Positions 41,940 through 57,270 are shown, counted from the stretch's first letter. The stretch: 64,000 nucleotides of DNA from Brevibacterium epidermidis NBRC 14811 (GCF_001570805.1 NZ_BCSJ01000015.1:248001-312000); one strand, 5' to 3'. Notes: generated by a model from the sequence alone, not told the origin. Translations and numbers: made by a program.

Positions 41940-43151
41940 GTGCCCATCTATCTCGATCACGCAGCCACCTCGCCGATGCCCGCCGAGGTGCTCGAGGTGT
42001 ACACGAAGGAGCTGGCCCGCAGGGCCAATCCCTCGGCCCTGCACGCGGTCGGACAGGCGGCACGGATGCGCATCGAGGAAGCACGCGAAGGCATCGCCCG
42101 CGCGGTCGGCGCAGCCACCTCGTCGGAGGTGATCTTCACTTCGGGAGGCACCGAGGCGGACAATTTCGCCCTCAAGGGCCTCTACCTCGCCCGGAACGGC
42201 GGAACGTTCACCGCGCCCGCACGCCCGCGGGTGCTGACGACGACCATCGAACACCCAGCGATCATCGAAACCGTGGAGTGGTTGGAAGCTCAGGGCGCCG
42301 AAGCCGTCTATCTCGACGTCGACTCCACCGGACGTCTCGACCTCGACGCGGCACTGACGGAACTGCGCCGCGACCCAGAACGCACTGCACTCATCAGCGT
42401 GATGGCAGCAAACAACGAGATCGGCACTCTGCAGCCGATCGCCGAGATCGGTGAAGTCGCCGCCGAACTCGGCATTCCCTTCCACGTCGACGCCGTGCAG
42501 GCACTCGGGCAGATCCCGCTCGACTTCGCCGCCCTCAAGGCGACGGCGATGACGATCACCGCACACAAGATCGGTGGACCCGTCGGCATCGGCGCACTCC
42601 TGCTCGGCCGTGGGGCGACTCCGGCGCCGATCCTCCACGGTGGGGGACAGGAACGCAGCGTGCGCTCGGGCACCCTCGACGTCGCCGGAGCAGTGGCCTT
42701 CGCCGCGGCCGTCGACCTCGTCACCACCGACCTCGAAGCCCGGTCGGCACGACTGTCGGAGCTGCGCGACCGCCTCATTGCGGGAATCGAATCGAGCATC
42801 GACGGCGCCGTGCTCTCCGGTCCCCGCGGAGCGGACCGGCTGCCGGCCAACGCCCACTTCACATTCCCGGGCTGCGAGGGGGATTCGCTGCTGTTCGGTC
42901 TCGATGCCAGGGGATTGGCCACCTCGACGGGTTCGGCCTGTTCGGCAGGCGTCTCCCGTCCCTCCCACGTGCTTCTGGCATGCGGGCTCGATGAGGACAG
43001 CGCCCGGACCACACAACGCTTCACGCTCGGTCACGACACGACCGAAGCCGATGTCGATGCGCTGCTCGCGGCCCTGCCCGAGGTCGTCGAACAGGCACGC
43101 CGAGCCGGGATGGTTTCGGCAACACCCCGATGGATGCAAGGAGCATCATGA
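41940..43151 (+). CDS. Cysteine desulfurase (NifS/IscS-like)
   Basis: 403 residues from GTG. The PLP lysine is K210 in T-A-H-K-I-G-G, the catalytic cysteine C334 in G-S-A-C-S-A-G, and the N-terminus Y-L-D-H-A-A-T is typical. It moves sulfur from cysteine to an acceptor. Its ATGA overlap with mnmA indicates that it delivers sulfur for tRNA thiolation. This order is conserved in actinobacteria (Mycobacterium Rv3025c-Rv3024c). Confidence 0.95.
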   Translation: MPIYLDHAATSPMPAEVLEVYTKELARRANPSALHAVGQAARMRIEEAREGIARAVGAATSSEVIFTSGGTEADNFALKGLYLARNGGTFTAPARPRVLTTTIEHPAIIETVEWLEAQGAEAVYLDVDSTGRLDLDAALTELRRDPERTALISVMAANNEIGTLQPIAEIGEVAAELGIPFHVDAVQALGQIPLDFAALKATAMTITAHKIGGPVGIGALLLGRGATPAPILHGGGQERSVRSGTLDVAGAVAFAAAVDLVTTDLEARSARLSELRDRLIAGIESSIDGAVLSGPRGADRLPANAHFTFPGCEGDSLLFGLDARGLATSTGSACSAGVSRPSHVLLACGLDEDSARTTQRFTLGHDTTEADVDALLAALPEVVEQARRAGMVSATPRWMQGAS

Positions 43152-44362
43152 GAGTACTCGTCGCCATGTCCGGCGGAGTCGATTCGTCCGTAGCCGCGGC
43201 ACGCGCCGTCGACGCCGGACACGAAGTCGTCGGCGTCCACCTCGCCCTGTCCCGGATGCCCGGCACCCTGCGCACCGGATCGCGTGGCTGCTGCACGATC
43301 GAAGACTCCCGCGACGCCCACCGCGTGGCGGGAATGCTCGACATCCCCTTCTACGTCTGGGACTTCTCCGAACGGTTCAAGGAAGACATCGTCGATGACT
43401 TCATCGCCGAATACGCCGCCGGACGCACCCCGAACCCCTGCATGCGCTGCAACGAGCGCATCAAGTTCGCCGCCCTCCTCGACCGAGCCCTCGCGCTCGG
43501 CTTCGACGCCATCGCCACCGGCCACTATGCCGAGGTGCTCCGCGACGACGAAGGCCGGCCCGAACTGCACCGCGGTGAGGACCTGGCCAAGGACCAGTCC
43601 TACGTCCTCGGTGTGCTCACCTCCGACCAGCTCGAGCACTGCTACTTCCCGATCGGTGCCACCGCATCGAAGGCAGAAGTGCGCGCCGAGGCGGCCGAGC
43701 GCGGTTTCTCCGTGGCGAACAAGCCCGACTCCTACGACATCTGCTTCATCCCCGACGGTGACACGAAGGCCTGGCTGGCCGACAAGATCCCGATGCGTCC
43801 GGGTCTCATCAAGGACTCCGAAGGCGAAGTGCTTGGGCGTCACGACGGAGCGATGACGTACACGATCGGCCAGCGCAAGGGCCTCGGCATCGAGAAGCCC
43901 GCTGCCGACGGCAAGCCGCGCTTCGTCACCGGTCTCGACCCGGCGACGAACACCGTCACCGTCGGATCCCGCGCCGACCTCGCGGTCTCCCACCTCACCG
44001 GAATCCGCACCTCCTGGGCCGGAGCCGCCCCGTCGGACATGGGGGACACCCCGGAGACCGGCATCGACTGCGAAGTGCAGATCCGTGCCCACGCCGACCC
44101 GGTGCCGGCTCGTGCCTGGCTCGGCGAATTCGTCGCCGAGGCGCCCGAGCATGAGGCGAATCCGGTCATCGACGAAGTCGAGGTGCCTGCCGCACGTCCG
44201 GCCGGGCAGCTCATGCACGTCGACGTCGATGAGGAACTCTCCGGAGTCGCCCCGGGCCAGACCATGGTGATCTACCGCGGCACCCGTGTGCTCGGTCAGG
44301 CCACCATCGACGCCACGGCGAAGGACCGCATCACCCCGGCGCCCGAATTCGCCGGCACCTGA
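43148..44362 (+). CDS. mnmA: tRNA-specific 2-thiouridylase MnmA
   Basis: 404 residues from ATG 43148 (AAGGAG upstream; overlaps the previous stop). P-loop S-G-G-V-D-S-S at residues 9-15, N-P-C-M-R-C-N with the first catalytic cysteine near residue 98, and D-I-C-F-I-P near 200 with the second. It activates U34 of tRNA Lys, Glu and Gln with ATP and adds sulfur supplied by the desulfurase encoded just upstream. The central domain is typical; a C-terminal insert of 20-30 residues is longer than in E. coli. Confidence 0.96.
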   Translation: MRVLVAMSGGVDSSVAAARAVDAGHEVVGVHLALSRMPGTLRTGSRGCCTIEDSRDAHRVAGMLDIPFYVWDFSERFKEDIVDDFIAEYAAGRTPNPCMRCNERIKFAALLDRALALGFDAIATGHYAEVLRDDEGRPELHRGEDLAKDQSYVLGVLTSDQLEHCYFPIGATASKAEVRAEAAERGFSVANKPDSYDICFIPDGDTKAWLADKIPMRPGLIKDSEGEVLGRHDGAMTYTIGQRKGLGIEKPAADGKPRFVTGLDPATNTVTVGSRADLAVSHLTGIRTSWAGAAPSDMGDTPETGIDCEVQIRAHADPVPARAWLGEFVAEAPEHEANPVIDEVEVPAARPAGQLMHVDVDEELSGVAPGQTMVIYRGTRVLGQATIDATAKDRITPAPEFAGT

Positions 44363-44451
44363 ACCGCCTCGTCGCTGGCATCTGAGCCGCCGCACCTCAC
44401 CGAGGTGACGGATTCGGTCCCGATGTCTGCCACTGGCGATACTCTGGGGGC

Positions 44452-46552
44452 ATGAAGGAATTTCCCCAAGATGTCGTCACGGCACCTTATGGAACCTGGT
44501 CTTCACCTCTCAATGCCGCCGAGGTGGCTGCCGGTGCCGCTCCGATCTTCGATGCCGCCTTCCGCGGGGACGAGATCTTCTACTCGACGAAGATCCCCGC
44601 AGAGAAGGCCCGCACCGGTCTCGTCCGCACGTCGCTGTCGCATCCGGGAGACAGCGAGCAGATCATTCCTTCGGGTTTCAATATCCGCTCCGCCGTCCAC
44701 GAATACGGGGGAGCCTCGTGGGCTCTCGACCAGAGCAGCGAGGTCATCTACTTCGTCAACGCCGCTGATCAGCGCGTCTGGCAGATCATTCCGGGGCGTG
44801 CCCCGCATGCCCTGACCCCGGACACCTCGGGGCGGATCCGCTATGGAGATCTGCACATGAGTCCGTGGGGTCTGCTGTGCGTGCGTGAGGACTGCCGGTC
44901 CACTCGACGTGAACGCGCCATCGTGCTGCTGACCAAGCACGGGACGACGAATGTGCTCTCGACCTACTCTCATTTCATGGCCTGGCCCAGGCTCTCACCC
45001 GACGGAAGCACCCTGGCATTCATCGGTTGGGAGCACCCGAACATGCCCTGGGACGGAACCACACTGTGGCTGGTCGATGTCCGCACCCCCGCCATCCCGG
45101 CGGTCGCAGTGCTCAGCGGCGACGGCATCGAACGTCCGCGCAGATCCGACCCGGGGCTGCCGAGCCCGACCGACCCAGGAATCTCGTTGCTCCAGGCGGA
45201 ATTCACCTCGGATTCCTCCCTCCACGTCATCTCCGACCACGACGGCCACTGGTCGTTGTACGGCCTCGACATCGACCCCGTCGCCGCGCGTCCCCTCATC
45301 ACCGCCCCACGTCACGCACCGGCCCCCGAACAGATCGGCTTCGACCGGCTGCAACCGGTCATCGACACCGGTGAGGAGATCGGCGGTGCCCTCTGGCAGT
45401 TGGGCACGAGGTGGCATCTCAATGACGGCGATGAAGTGTGGGCGCATTCGCAGGCGGCCACCGCAACACTCGTGCGCCGCAACTTCACTGACGCAACCGC
45501 CGCACCGTCCCTCGACCCGGTCGCTCCCGACCCGGCCGCAACGGACCCCGCCGCCACGGCCCCCGGCGCAGCCGCCACGACCTGGGAGACCATCGACTCG
45601 ACGGGGGAGACGTTCGGCACGATCGAACTCCTCGACCTCGGACGCACCCACCTGCTGCTGACTGCGAAGTCGACCCGGCGCACCGGAGTCCTCTACGCCG
45701 TCGACCGGGTGACCGGACTGTTCACCGAGATCGCCAGCGAACGCCTCGACACCCACCAGGGCTATTACTCCCGCCCGCGGGTCGACGAACTCGGGGGAGT
45801 GCCCGTCGTCATCCATTCGCCCCACAACCCCCGCTTCGCAGCCCCCGACGACGAACTCCCACCCTTCGTCGTCTCGATCCACGGCGGACCGACAGGGCAG
45901 GCAACCCCGGAGATGACGGCCCGCACGAGCTTCTTCACCTCGCAGGGCATCGGCGTCCTCGAGGTCAACTACGGCGGGTCGACCGGATTCGGCCGAGCGT
46001 GGCGCGACCGGCTGCGCGGGCAATGGGGAATCGTCGACGTCGAGGACACCGTCGCCGCCGTCAACGGACTCGTCGCCGCTGGACTCGCCGACCCGAACCG
46101 CATCGCGATCTCCGGAGCCTCCTCTGGCGGATGGACCGTGCTGACCGCCCTGGCCTCGACGAACGTGTTCGCCTGCGGCACCTCGTACTTCGGGGTCACC
46201 GACCTCATGCGCTTCGTCGTCGACACCCACGACTTCGAATCCCATTACATCGACGGACTCGTCGGCCCCTGGCCCGCCGCACAGGACGAATACATCACCC
46301 GGTCGCCGATCCGCCGAACCACGGATATCAACGTGCCCGTGGCCGTGATGCAAGGCGACCGAGACCCGATCGTCCCGCCCTCACAGGCCCAGGAGTTCGT
46401 CGATACACTCGAACTGGCCGGAGTGGAGTACATTTACCGTCTGTACAAGGGCGAATCCCACGGCTTCGTCCGCGCCGAGACCATCATCGATTCCCTGGAA
46501 AGCGAGTTCGGATTCTATGTCGACGTCTTCGGAATCCCCCGCGCCCACCAGC

Positions 46553-46560
<8 letters not shown>
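44452..46560 (+). CDS. S9-family prolyl oligopeptidase-like peptidase
   Basis: 702 residues. N-terminal propeller-like domain (1-430) with an inserted Ala/Pro/Asp-rich linker near 355-380, then the alpha/beta-hydrolase domain. Catalytic triad candidates: S557 in G-A-S-S-G-G-W, Asp in Q-G-D-R-D-P-I-V-P, and His in G-E-S-H-G-F. No signal peptide, so it acts in the cytoplasm, probably on short peptides with proline or as an acylaminoacyl-peptidase. The next gene overlaps its stop by 8 bases. Confidence 0.9.
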
Positions 46561-49929
<3,369 letters not shown>

Positions 49930-50052
49930 TGGAATACATCCCGGACCCGGGAGGTTCCATGGTGCGGCTGTGATTCGTTCGTAACCGAACTCGAAGTCGG
50001 GGTTCAGACTCAGCCAAGCTCAGAGACAGCTTCGAGTGGAAGAGTGTGGGAC

Positions 50053-50523
50053 ATGAGATGGATTCCCCGACTCCTCGCCGGCACCTGCGTGGTCGTCGCC
50101 GCGGCCCTGACCGCAGTGCCGGTGACGGCAGGCCTGGCAGACCTGGTTCTCAACCCGGGACCGAACAGCACCAAACGCAGTGCTCAGCCGGCACTGACGT
50201 CCATGCGCACTCCGGCCGCACCGGCCACTGCGCGAACCGAGGAGTCGACGACCGCATTCGTCGGCGACTCGACAGATGATCATGAGGTCATCGAAGGCAC
50301 CATCGTCGATGATTCGAGTGCAGCCGCCGCACTCTCGACCGGCACCGAACTCGTCGCAGCCACCACGGCCGACGCTCAGTCCCGTATCGCCGATCTCTCT
50401 GCCGACCTGCAGGCCGGAGTCTCGGCCGGCGAGTTCACCCAGGCCGACGCCGACCGCGTCCTCGCTGACATCGCCCCCTACATCCACGGCGACCGCACCT
50501 GGCCCGAACGCCTCACCTCCTGA
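50053..50523 (+). CDS. Small secreted or membrane-anchored protein
   Basis: 156 residues from ATG 50053; GTG 50044 is also possible. An N-terminal hydrophobic stretch (about 5-33) is either a signal peptide (ends near V-T-A-G-L-A) or an anchor. The rest is Ala/Thr/Ser/Asp-rich with one helix-forming segment at the C-terminus (S-R-I-A-D-L-S-A-D-L-Q-A-G-V). Not recognised. A perfect 64-base palindrome begins three bases after its stop. Confidence 0.6.
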   Translation: MRWIPRLLAGTCVVVAAALTAVPVTAGLADLVLNPGPNSTKRSAQPALTSMRTPAAPATARTEESTTAFVGDSTDDHEVIEGTIVDDSSAAAALSTGTELVAATTADAQSRIADLSADLQAGVSAGEFTQADADRVLADIAPYIHGDRTWPERLTS

Positions 50524-50525
50524 CA

Positions 50526-50589
50526 ATTACTACCTGACGGCGGCCCAGCAACCTCGCGCGAGGTTGCTGGGCCGCCGTCAGGTAGTAAT
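50526..50589. repeat. Perfect 64-base palindrome
   Basis: Every base from 50526 to 50557 pairs with 50589 to 50558; I checked the pairs in order. The ends ATTACTACC/GGTAGTAAT are AT-rich and the centre is CGCG. It starts just after the stop of the small secreted protein gene. On a transcript it makes one long stem without a loop. It has no T tract. It could be a strong terminator or a mobile palindromic unit. Confidence 0.95.
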
Positions 50590-50676
50590 GGGGGAAGGTC
50601 ACAGCGCACCGTCGGAACCGCGTCCGGTGGAGAGACTAGACTGGGGGCGAGTGAAAACGACGATGAAAGGCAGGGA

Positions 50677-50982
50677 ATGACGGAGTCTTCCGCAATCACC
50701 CCCGAACAGGTGGAGCATCTGGCTTCACTGTCTCGGATCGCCATGAGCGAAGACGAGCTGAAATCGCTCGCCGGTGATCTCAGCACAATTCTGGGAAACG
50801 TCGCCAGGGTCAACGAAGTGGCCGGCGACGACGTACCCGCAACCAGCCACCCCATCCCGCTGACGAACGTCATGCGCCCCGACGTCGTGGGCGAGACGCT
50901 GACCAGCGAACAGGCACTGGCCTCGGCCCCGGCCGCCGAGGACGACAAGTTCCTCGTCCCGCAGATCCTCGGGGAGGAATGA
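50677..50982 (+). CDS. gatC: Aspartyl/glutamyl-tRNA amidotransferase subunit C
   Basis: 101 residues. Typical N-terminal helices [15 protein letters not shown] and the C-terminal F-L-V-P-Q-I. GatC clamps GatA to GatB. It is followed by gatA with a one-base gap. Confidence 0.95.
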   Translation: MTESSAITPEQVEHLASLSRIAMSEDELKSLAGDLSTILGNVARVNEVAGDDVPATSHPIPLTNVMRPDVVGETLTSEQALASAPAAEDDKFLVPQILGEE

Positions 50983-50983
50983 G

Positions 50984-52486
50984 ATGACCGAACTGACGAA
51001 CAAGAGCGCCCTCGAACTCGCCGCAGGACTGAAATCCGGTGAGTTCTCCTCCGTCGAAGTCACGCAGTCCCACCTCGACCGCATCTCCGCCACCGAGGAT
51101 GACTTCAACTCCTTCATCACCGTCACCGACGAACTCGCCCTGGAGACCGCGAAGGCCGTCGACGCCAAGCGCTCCGCCGGTGAGGACCTCCACGCCCTGG
51201 CAGGCGTCCCGGTGGCGCTGAAGGACCTCGTCGTCACCGAAGGTGTGGCCACCACTGCGGGATCGAAGATGCTCGAGAACTGGGTTCCGCCCTACGAGTC
51301 GACCGTGCACAACAAGGTCAAGGCCGCTGGTCTGCCGGTGCTCGGCAAGACCAACCTCGACGAATTCGCGATGGGATCGACGACCGAGCACTCGGCCTTC
51401 GGCAACACCCGCAACCCGTGGAACCTCGAGCACGTGCCCGGCGGTTCCTCTGGTGGTGCGGCCGCAGCCCTCGCCGGTTTCCAGGCCCCGCTGTCCGTGG
51501 GCACCGACACCGGCGGATCCGTCCGCCAGCCCGCAGCGTTCACTGGCACCGTCGGCGTGAAGCCGACCTACGGTTCGATCTCGCGCTTCGGCATCATCGC
51601 CATGGCCTCGAGCCTCGACCAGGTCGGGCCGATGGGCCGCAACGTCGCCGATGCCGCAGCTCTGCACGAACTGCTGGCCGGACACGATCCGCTCGATTCG
51701 ACCTCGCTGCCCGATGAGGTCGGCGGGTTCCTCAATGCCGCTCAGACCAGCGATCTCAAGGGCAAGAAGCTCGGCGTCATCAAGCAACTGGCCGGTGAGG
51801 GATACCAGGACGGAGTCCGCACCGCGTTCACCGCAGCCCTCGAGACCGCTGCTGCCGCCGGTGCCGAGATCGTCGAGGTCGACTGCCCGTCGATCTCCTA
51901 CGCCCTCGACGCCTACTACCTCATCATGCCCTCCGAGGTGTCTTCGAACCTGGCCCGCTACGACGGCATGCGCTATGGCCTGCGCGTCGAACCGGAATCC
52001 GGTCCCGTCACCGCCGAGACCGTCATGTCGGCCACTCGTGCCGCCGGCTTCGGCGATGAGGTCAAGCGCCGCATCATCCTCGGCACCTACGCTCTGTCGG
52101 CCGGCTACTACGACGCCTACTACGGTTCGGCGCAGAAGATCCGCACCCTGGTGCAGAACGACTTCGCGAAGGCCTTCGCCGCCTGCGACGTCCTCGTGTC
52201 TCCGACGACTCCGACGACCGCGCTGAAGTTCGGTGCGGAGAAGGCCGCCGACCCGATGGCCCTCTACCTCGGCGACGTCGCGACGATCCCGGCGAACCTC
52301 GCCGGCATCCCCGGACTTTCCCTGCCCGCAGGTCTGGCCGATGGTCTGCCCGTCGGCTTCCAGATCCTGGCTCCGGCCCGTGAGGACATCAAACTCTACG
52401 AGGTGGCCGGCCCCTTGGAAGCCGCACTCGAATCCGCCGGCGGACGCGTGCTCGACACTCTCGCGGAAGGACTGAACGCCAAGTGA
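50984..52486 (+). CDS. gatA: Aspartyl/glutamyl-tRNA amidotransferase subunit A
   Basis: 500 residues. Amidase signature: catalytic Lys in L-K-D-L near residue 80, G-G-S-S-G-G near 152-157 and D-T-G-G-S-V-R near 172 with the catalytic Ser. It releases ammonia from glutamine or asparagine for GatB to convert Glu-tRNA-Gln and Asp-tRNA-Asn. It lies in the gatCAB operon, and its stop overlaps the gatB start. Confidence 0.97.
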   Translation: MTELTNKSALELAAGLKSGEFSSVEVTQSHLDRISATEDDFNSFITVTDELALETAKAVDAKRSAGEDLHALAGVPVALKDLVVTEGVATTAGSKMLENWVPPYESTVHNKVKAAGLPVLGKTNLDEFAMGSTTEHSAFGNTRNPWNLEHVPGGSSGGAAAALAGFQAPLSVGTDTGGSVRQPAAFTGTVGVKPTYGSISRFGIIAMASSLDQVGPMGRNVADAAALHELLAGHDPLDSTSLPDEVGGFLNAAQTSDLKGKKLGVIKQLAGEGYQDGVRTAFTAALETAAAAGAEIVEVDCPSISYALDAYYLIMPSEVSSNLARYDGMRYGLRVEPESGPVTAETVMSATRAAGFGDEVKRRIILGTYALSAGYYDAYYGSAQKIRTLVQNDFAKAFAACDVLVSPTTPTTALKFGAEKAADPMALYLGDVATIPANLAGIPGLSLPAGLADGLPVGFQILAPAREDIKLYEVAGPLEAALESAGGRVLDTLAEGLNAK

Positions 52487-53964
52487 AATACGAAGACGCG
52501 ATCAAGAAATACGATCCGGTCATCGGCATCGAGGTCCACGTCGAACTCGGCACCGCGACCAAGATGTTCGACGCCGCCCCCAACACCTTCGGCGGGGGAC
52601 CGAACACCAACGTGACCCCCACCTCCCTCGGCCTGCCCGGGTCCCTGCCCGTGGTCAACGAGAAGGGTGTGGAGTACGCGATCAAGATCGGTCTGGCGCT
52701 CGGCTGCGAGATCGCCGAGACCTGCCGGTTCGCCCGCAAGAACTACTTCTACCCGGACGTGCCCAAGGACTTCCAGACGAGCCAGTCCGATGAGCCCATC
52801 GCGGCCGAAGGCCAGGTCGAGGTCGAACTCGAGGACGGCACCATCGTCACCGTCCCCGTCGAGCGCGCCCACATGGAGGAAGACGCCGGCAAGAACACCC
52901 ACGTGGGAGGGGCCACCGGCCGGATCCAGGGTGCCGACCACTCTCTCGTCGACTACAACCGCGCCGGTGTCCCGCTCGTGGAGATCGTCACCCACCCGAT
53001 CACCGGGACAGGGGAGAGAGCCGCCGAGGTGGCCGCCGCCTATGTGCGCACGCTCCGTGACATCTTCCGCGCCCTCGACGTCTCCGAAGCCCGCATGGAA
53101 CAGGGCAACGTCCGCGCCGACGTAAACGTGTCCCTGCGGGAGAGCCCCGATGCACCGCTGGGCACCCGCACGGAGACGAAGAACGTCAACTCCTTCCGTT
53201 CGATCGAACGCGCAGTGCGTTTCGAGATCGGCCGCCAAGCGACCCTCCTCGAAGCAGGGGAGAAGGTCGTGCAGGAGACCCGCCACTTCCATGAGGAGAC
53301 CGGCGAGACCTCGTCGGGGCGTCCGAAGTCCGACGCCGACGACTACCGCTACTTCCCGGAGCCCGACCTCGTCCCACTGCAGCCGTCCCGCGAATGGGTC
53401 GAGGAGCTGCGGGCGACCCTTCCCGAGCTGCCGGCGCAGAAGCGCCGCCGCCTCCTCGGTGAGTGGAAGTTCTCCGACCTGGAGATGCGCGACATCGTCA
53501 ACGCGGGACTCCTCGAAGCCATCGAGGACACCGTCACCGCAGGTGCGAAGCCTGCGAAGGCGCGCAAATGGTGGACCGGTGAGGTCGCCCGCCTGGCCAA
53601 CCAGGAAGATAAGCACCCCACCGAGATCATCACACCCGCCCAGGTGGCAGGCCTCGTCGATCTCATCGATCAGGGCAAACTCAACGACAAGCTGGCCAAG
53701 GATGTGCTCACCGGAGTCGTCGCCGGCGAAGGCGAGCCCGCCGAAGTGATGAAGGCCCGCGACCTCGAGATCGTCGAGGACACCGGGGCGCTCGAAGCCG
53801 CCGTCGAGGAGGCCATCGCGGCCAACCCCGATGTGGTCGAGAAGATCAAGGGCGGAAAGATGCAGGCCATCGGTGCGCTCATGGGTCCGATCATGAAGGC
53901 CACCCGCGGACAGGCCGATGCCGGAAAGGCCAAGGACCTCATCCTCGCCAAGATCAACGGCTGA
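52483..53964 (+). CDS. gatB: Aspartyl/glutamyl-tRNA amidotransferase subunit B
   Basis: 493 residues from GTG 52483 (GTGA overlap with gatA). Family signature at the N-terminus: [11 protein letters not shown]; the kinase-like cradle domain, then a YqeY-like tail domain at the C-terminus. It phosphorylates Glu on mischarged tRNA and accepts ammonia from GatA. All three genes are present and intact, so Gln-tRNA and/or Asn-tRNA is made by the indirect route. Confidence 0.97.
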   Translation: MKYEDAIKKYDPVIGIEVHVELGTATKMFDAAPNTFGGGPNTNVTPTSLGLPGSLPVVNEKGVEYAIKIGLALGCEIAETCRFARKNYFYPDVPKDFQTSQSDEPIAAEGQVEVELEDGTIVTVPVERAHMEEDAGKNTHVGGATGRIQGADHSLVDYNRAGVPLVEIVTHPITGTGERAAEVAAAYVRTLRDIFRALDVSEARMEQGNVRADVNVSLRESPDAPLGTRTETKNVNSFRSIERAVRFEIGRQATLLEAGEKVVQETRHFHEETGETSSGRPKSDADDYRYFPEPDLVPLQPSREWVEELRATLPELPAQKRRRLLGEWKFSDLEMRDIVNAGLLEAIEDTVTAGAKPAKARKWWTGEVARLANQEDKHPTEIITPAQVAGLVDLIDQGKLNDKLAKDVLTGVVAGEGEPAEVMKARDLEIVEDTGALEAAVEEAIAANPDVVEKIKGGKMQAIGALMGPIMKATRGQADAGKAKDLILAKING

Positions 53965-54177
53965 GAACAGGTCCGACGCTGATCCTGATCGGAGCCGGTG
54001 CTTGATAGCGCCGACCGAAACTCAGGATTGATCCAGCCACACCCTCTAGACTGTGCGTCCAAGGGAACCGAACGGTTTCCCGAACACAGCGGAGGGTGTG
54101 GCTGTTCGCATTCCCCGCAAGCGATGGCCCGCAGGGACAGGGCCGAATGCGTGACCCACACGCGTGGAGGTGAAGCG

Positions 54178-55212
54178 GTGTCTGAGTGGAAGTCGCTGTG
54201 GAAGAGCGAATGCGGGAAGTCCGCGCCGATCTATCGGGTGCTCGTGCCCGACAGCGTCAACGAGGCGGTGCTGCGTGCCTGGAGCGCCCGCGGTTACCGT
54301 TACACGGCAGGAGCCCCGAGCGCGATCATGCTCACCGGGGGAATGAGCCGGAACTTCTTCCGCTCCAGCGTCCTGTTCAAGGGCGGTACCGCCGCCGGCA
54401 CTGCCGTGACCGCAGGATTCGCAGCACCTGGTGGACTGGCACTGGTCTCGGGATTCGCCGATGCCGCACTGACCTTCGGCGGAATGGGAGCGGCAACTGC
54501 CGTGGGAACCGGGATCTTCGCCGCCGTCACCGGCCCCAAATACCTGCGTGACCCGAAGCGTCTGAGCCGGAAGAACCGGCGCAAGGTCGCCGGCGCCAAA
54601 TGGGTGACCCCGGCCAGCCTCGGCTATCTGCCCGGTCGCAAGGAAGGCCGCGATACAGACGAACAGCGCCTGTTCCATCTCGCCGTCACCATTGCTCGCA
54701 AGATCGTGCGCACCCGTGCTTGGACCCACCCGATACTCAAAGACCACGTCTCCCGCGTCGACCTCGACCACGCTGTGGCCTCCATCGGCGTGCGACTGCA
54801 GGAACTCGTCAGTCTGCGCGAGGAGATCGAAGGCATCCGCGATGCGGGAACCGCGAAGTCGGTGGAGACATATCTGTCGAAACTGGCCGTCGCGTTCTCG
54901 TCGATGGCGCGCCGCGTGGAGTCGATGCACGAATACTATGAGCGTCTGCTCGACCTCGATCAGCAGCTCATGCTGCTGCACAACTCCGAACGCTCCCGCG
55001 AACTCGGCGATCGGGTGCTCGACGTGCTGTCCCGCACAGCCGCCGATGATTCCGCCGATTGGCAGTTCAGAGAGTTGCGCATCGATGCGGATTCGCAGTC
55101 TTCGATCATCTCCGGGCTCGTCGCCGAACTCGATCAGACCGCCGATGACTTCGACGACTTCGACAGCCGTCTGGCCGCGGCACAGAAGTCCGTGGACGAA
55201 CTCGAGGCTTAG
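54178..55212 (+). CDS. Membrane-associated protein with glycine-rich helices and coiled-coil tail
   Basis: 344 residues from GTG 54178, chosen because GGAGG lies 7 bases upstream; earlier in-frame starts have none. Residues 1-60 are soluble, then two hydrophobic Ala/Gly-rich segments (about 65-95 and 97-122), then a basic stretch (R-L-S-R-K-N-R-R-K), then a long helical region with coiled-coil character from 150 to 344 (E-Y-Y-E-R-L-L-D-L-D). It ends in an acidic tail. The layout resembles proteins that tether to membrane by a hairpin. Function unknown. Confidence 0.65.
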   Translation: MSEWKSLWKSECGKSAPIYRVLVPDSVNEAVLRAWSARGYRYTAGAPSAIMLTGGMSRNFFRSSVLFKGGTAAGTAVTAGFAAPGGLALVSGFADAALTFGGMGAATAVGTGIFAAVTGPKYLRDPKRLSRKNRRKVAGAKWVTPASLGYLPGRKEGRDTDEQRLFHLAVTIARKIVRTRAWTHPILKDHVSRVDLDHAVASIGVRLQELVSLREEIEGIRDAGTAKSVETYLSKLAVAFSSMARRVESMHEYYERLLDLDQQLMLLHNSERSRELGDRVLDVLSRTAADDSADWQFRELRIDADSQSSIISGLVAELDQTADDFDDFDSRLAAAQKSVDELEA

Positions 55213-55230
55213 GCCCTCACCGGCCCGAAC

Positions 55231-55803
55231 TCAGTGACCGAAGGGGTCCGGGTCGACTCCCGGCATCCATGACAGCCCCGGCTGATTATAGCCATGAGCC
55301 TCCTGGGCCTTCTTCCACTTCTTCGACCAGCGCTTATCGAGACGGTCGACGTAGAGAGTTCCCTGCAGGTGGTCGTATTCGTGTTGCATGATGCGGGCGA
55401 ACCACCCGTCCGCGCTCAGCGTTACCGGAGCACCTGACTCATCGAAGCCGTTGACGGTGACCCTGTCGGCACGTTTGAGCGGGAAGTCGAGACTCGGCAC
55501 CGACAGGCATCCTTCCGTCTCATCGTCGGGATCGGGACGCGTGTCCGGGACCTTCGATGCGATGAGCACGGGATTGACGAAGGTGCCGCGACGACGCACA
55601 CCATAGTCGTCGTCGGCGTTGAAGACGAAGATGGACTTTCCGACGCCGATCTGCGGCGCGGCCAGACCGACGCCGTTGCTGGCATCGAGGGTCTCGTGCA
55701 TGTCTGCAACAAGCTCGGCGAGATCGTCATCGAACTCGGTGATCTTCTCGGCACGACGATGCAGAACGGGCTCGCCGTAGACGACGATGGGATGAATAGC
55801 CAT
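55231..55803 (-). CDS. def: Peptide deformylase
   Basis: 190 residues. All three motifs: G-V-G-L-A-A-P-Q-I-G at 44-53, E-G-C-L-S-V-P with the metal ligand C99, and Q-H-E-Y-D-H with H141, E142 and H145. It removes the formyl group from nascent proteins in the cytoplasm. It converges on the membrane protein gene. A small palindrome CGGTCT-ATGG-AGACCG (55818-55833) lies just upstream of its start. Confidence 0.97.
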   Translation of the reverse strand: MAIHPIVVYGEPVLHRRAEKITEFDDDLAELVADMHETLDASNGVGLAAPQIGVGKSIFVFNADDDYGVRRRGTFVNPVLIASKVPDTRPDPDDETEGCLSVPSLDFPLKRADRVTVNGFDESGAPVTLSADGWFARIMQHEYDHLQGTLYVDRLDKRWSKKWKKAQEAHGYNQPGLSWMPGVDPDPFGH

Positions 55804-56197
55804 GAGGACAATCGTATCGGTCTATGGAGACCGTCTCAGACCCCGCCCGACGCCAGTTCCCCGTCAGTGCAGGGACGAACTCACCGAGGCGGCCATTTCG
55901 GTGATTTGGTTCACCGATTGCTCAGCGGTTGGCCCGATCCGGCTCTGATGCAGGTCGATCGATACGTGATTATCTCGGGTCTGTGTTACACGGCGTCATA
56001 AAGTTTCGCCCCCAGCGAACAGAGATTGTTGAGCAACATTTCTGGGAACATTTTCAGGGTCGGCGTGGTTATGATGAGCACAAGCCGTCTCGGACCACGA
56101 GATGAAAGCTGTCGCTCAACCCCCTGCCGGAACATCCCTGCCGAGTGGTGAGAGGCCTGTGACGGCGGGTGCACACAGTAGCGTGAAAGGACTTACT
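55804..56197. other. Divergent intergenic region between def and cysK
   Basis: 394 bases without a gene. It holds the short palindrome at 55818-55833 near def, the palindrome TGTTG-AG-CAACA (56025-56036), and a possible TATGAT -10 element near 56070. The cysK leader is over 120 bases and carries no recognised riboswitch or T-box pattern. It may be a site of cysteine or sulfur control, but no known operator is seen. Confidence 0.4.
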
Positions 56198-57124
56198 TTG
56201 ACCATCTTCAACAACGTTTCCGATCTGGTCGGCCGTACCCCACTGATCCGCGTCAACAAGGCCAGCGAACGCTCCGGTGCCGAAATCGTCGCGAAGCTCG
56301 AATCGTACAACCCGGGCAACTCCGTCAAGGACCGCATCGGTGTGGCGATGATCGACGCAGCCGAGAAGTCGGGCGAACTGCAGCCCGGCGGCACCATCGT
56401 CGAGGCCACCTCCGGAAACACCGGCATCGCCCTGGCGATGGTCGGCACCTCGCGCGGCTACAAGGTCAAGCTGACGATGCCGGAGTCGATGTCGAAGGAA
56501 CGTCGCGCTCTGCTGCGCGCCTTCGGGGCCGAGCTCGTCCTCACCGACAAGGCCGACGGCATGAAGGGTGCGGTCGCCAAGGCCGAGGAACTCGCCGCCG
56601 GCGGCGCCGTGCTCGTGCGCCAGTTCGAGAACCAGGCCAATGCCGAGATCCACAAGGCCACCACCGGCCCCGAGATCCTCGCCGACACCGACGGCAAGGT
56701 CGATATCTTCGTTTCCGGCATCGGCACCGGCGGCACCATCACCGGTGCCGGCGCAGCCCTGCGCGAGGCCAACCCTGACGTGAAGATCGTCGCCGTCGAG
56801 CCCGCCGCTTCGCCGCTGCTGACCGAAGGCAAGGCCGGACCGCACGCGATCCAGGGGCTCGGCGCGAACTTCGTGCCCAAGGTGCTCAACACCGAGATCT
56901 ACGACGAAGTCGCCACCGTCGACAACGATGCAGCCATCGAGCGTGCCCGTGAGGTCGCGAAGGAAGAGGGCCTCCTCGTGGGCATCTCCTCCGGTGCTGC
57001 CCTGGCGGCGGCCGAGGCTGTCGGCGCACGCCCGGAGAACGCCGGCAAGCGCATCGTCGTCATCCTCCCTGACTTCGGTGAGCGCTACCTGTCGACACCG
57101 CTGTTCTCCGAATACCTCGACTGA
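56198..57124 (+). CDS. cysK: Cysteine synthase A (O-acetylserine sulfhydrylase)
   Basis: 308 residues from TTG 56198, which gives the family N-terminus ([11 protein letters not shown]) and has AAAGGA 7 bases upstream. The PLP lysine is K44 in N-S-V-K-D-R. T-S-G-N-T-G binds the carboxylate of O-acetylserine. It makes cysteine from O-acetylserine and sulfide; the C-terminus of CysE can regulate it. cysE follows 146 bases later. Confidence 0.96.
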   Translation: MTIFNNVSDLVGRTPLIRVNKASERSGAEIVAKLESYNPGNSVKDRIGVAMIDAAEKSGELQPGGTIVEATSGNTGIALAMVGTSRGYKVKLTMPESMSKERRALLRAFGAELVLTDKADGMKGAVAKAEELAAGGAVLVRQFENQANAEIHKATTGPEILADTDGKVDIFVSGIGTGGTITGAGAALREANPDVKIVAVEPAASPLLTEGKAGPHAIQGLGANFVPKVLNTEIYDEVATVDNDAAIERAREVAKEEGLLVGISSGAALAAAEAVGARPENAGKRIVVILPDFGERYLSTPLFSEYLD

Positions 57125-57270
57125 CATCGAGTGATCAGCGTGAGGGCGTCAGACTTCGGTTTGGCGCCCTCGCTGTCTGAGGAGTTCTGCGTCAGAGAGG
57201 CGTGGGAATTCTTTCGACCGGATCCGACTTGCACGAGATAGACCGAGACTGATGAGCAAGGGAGTCAACG

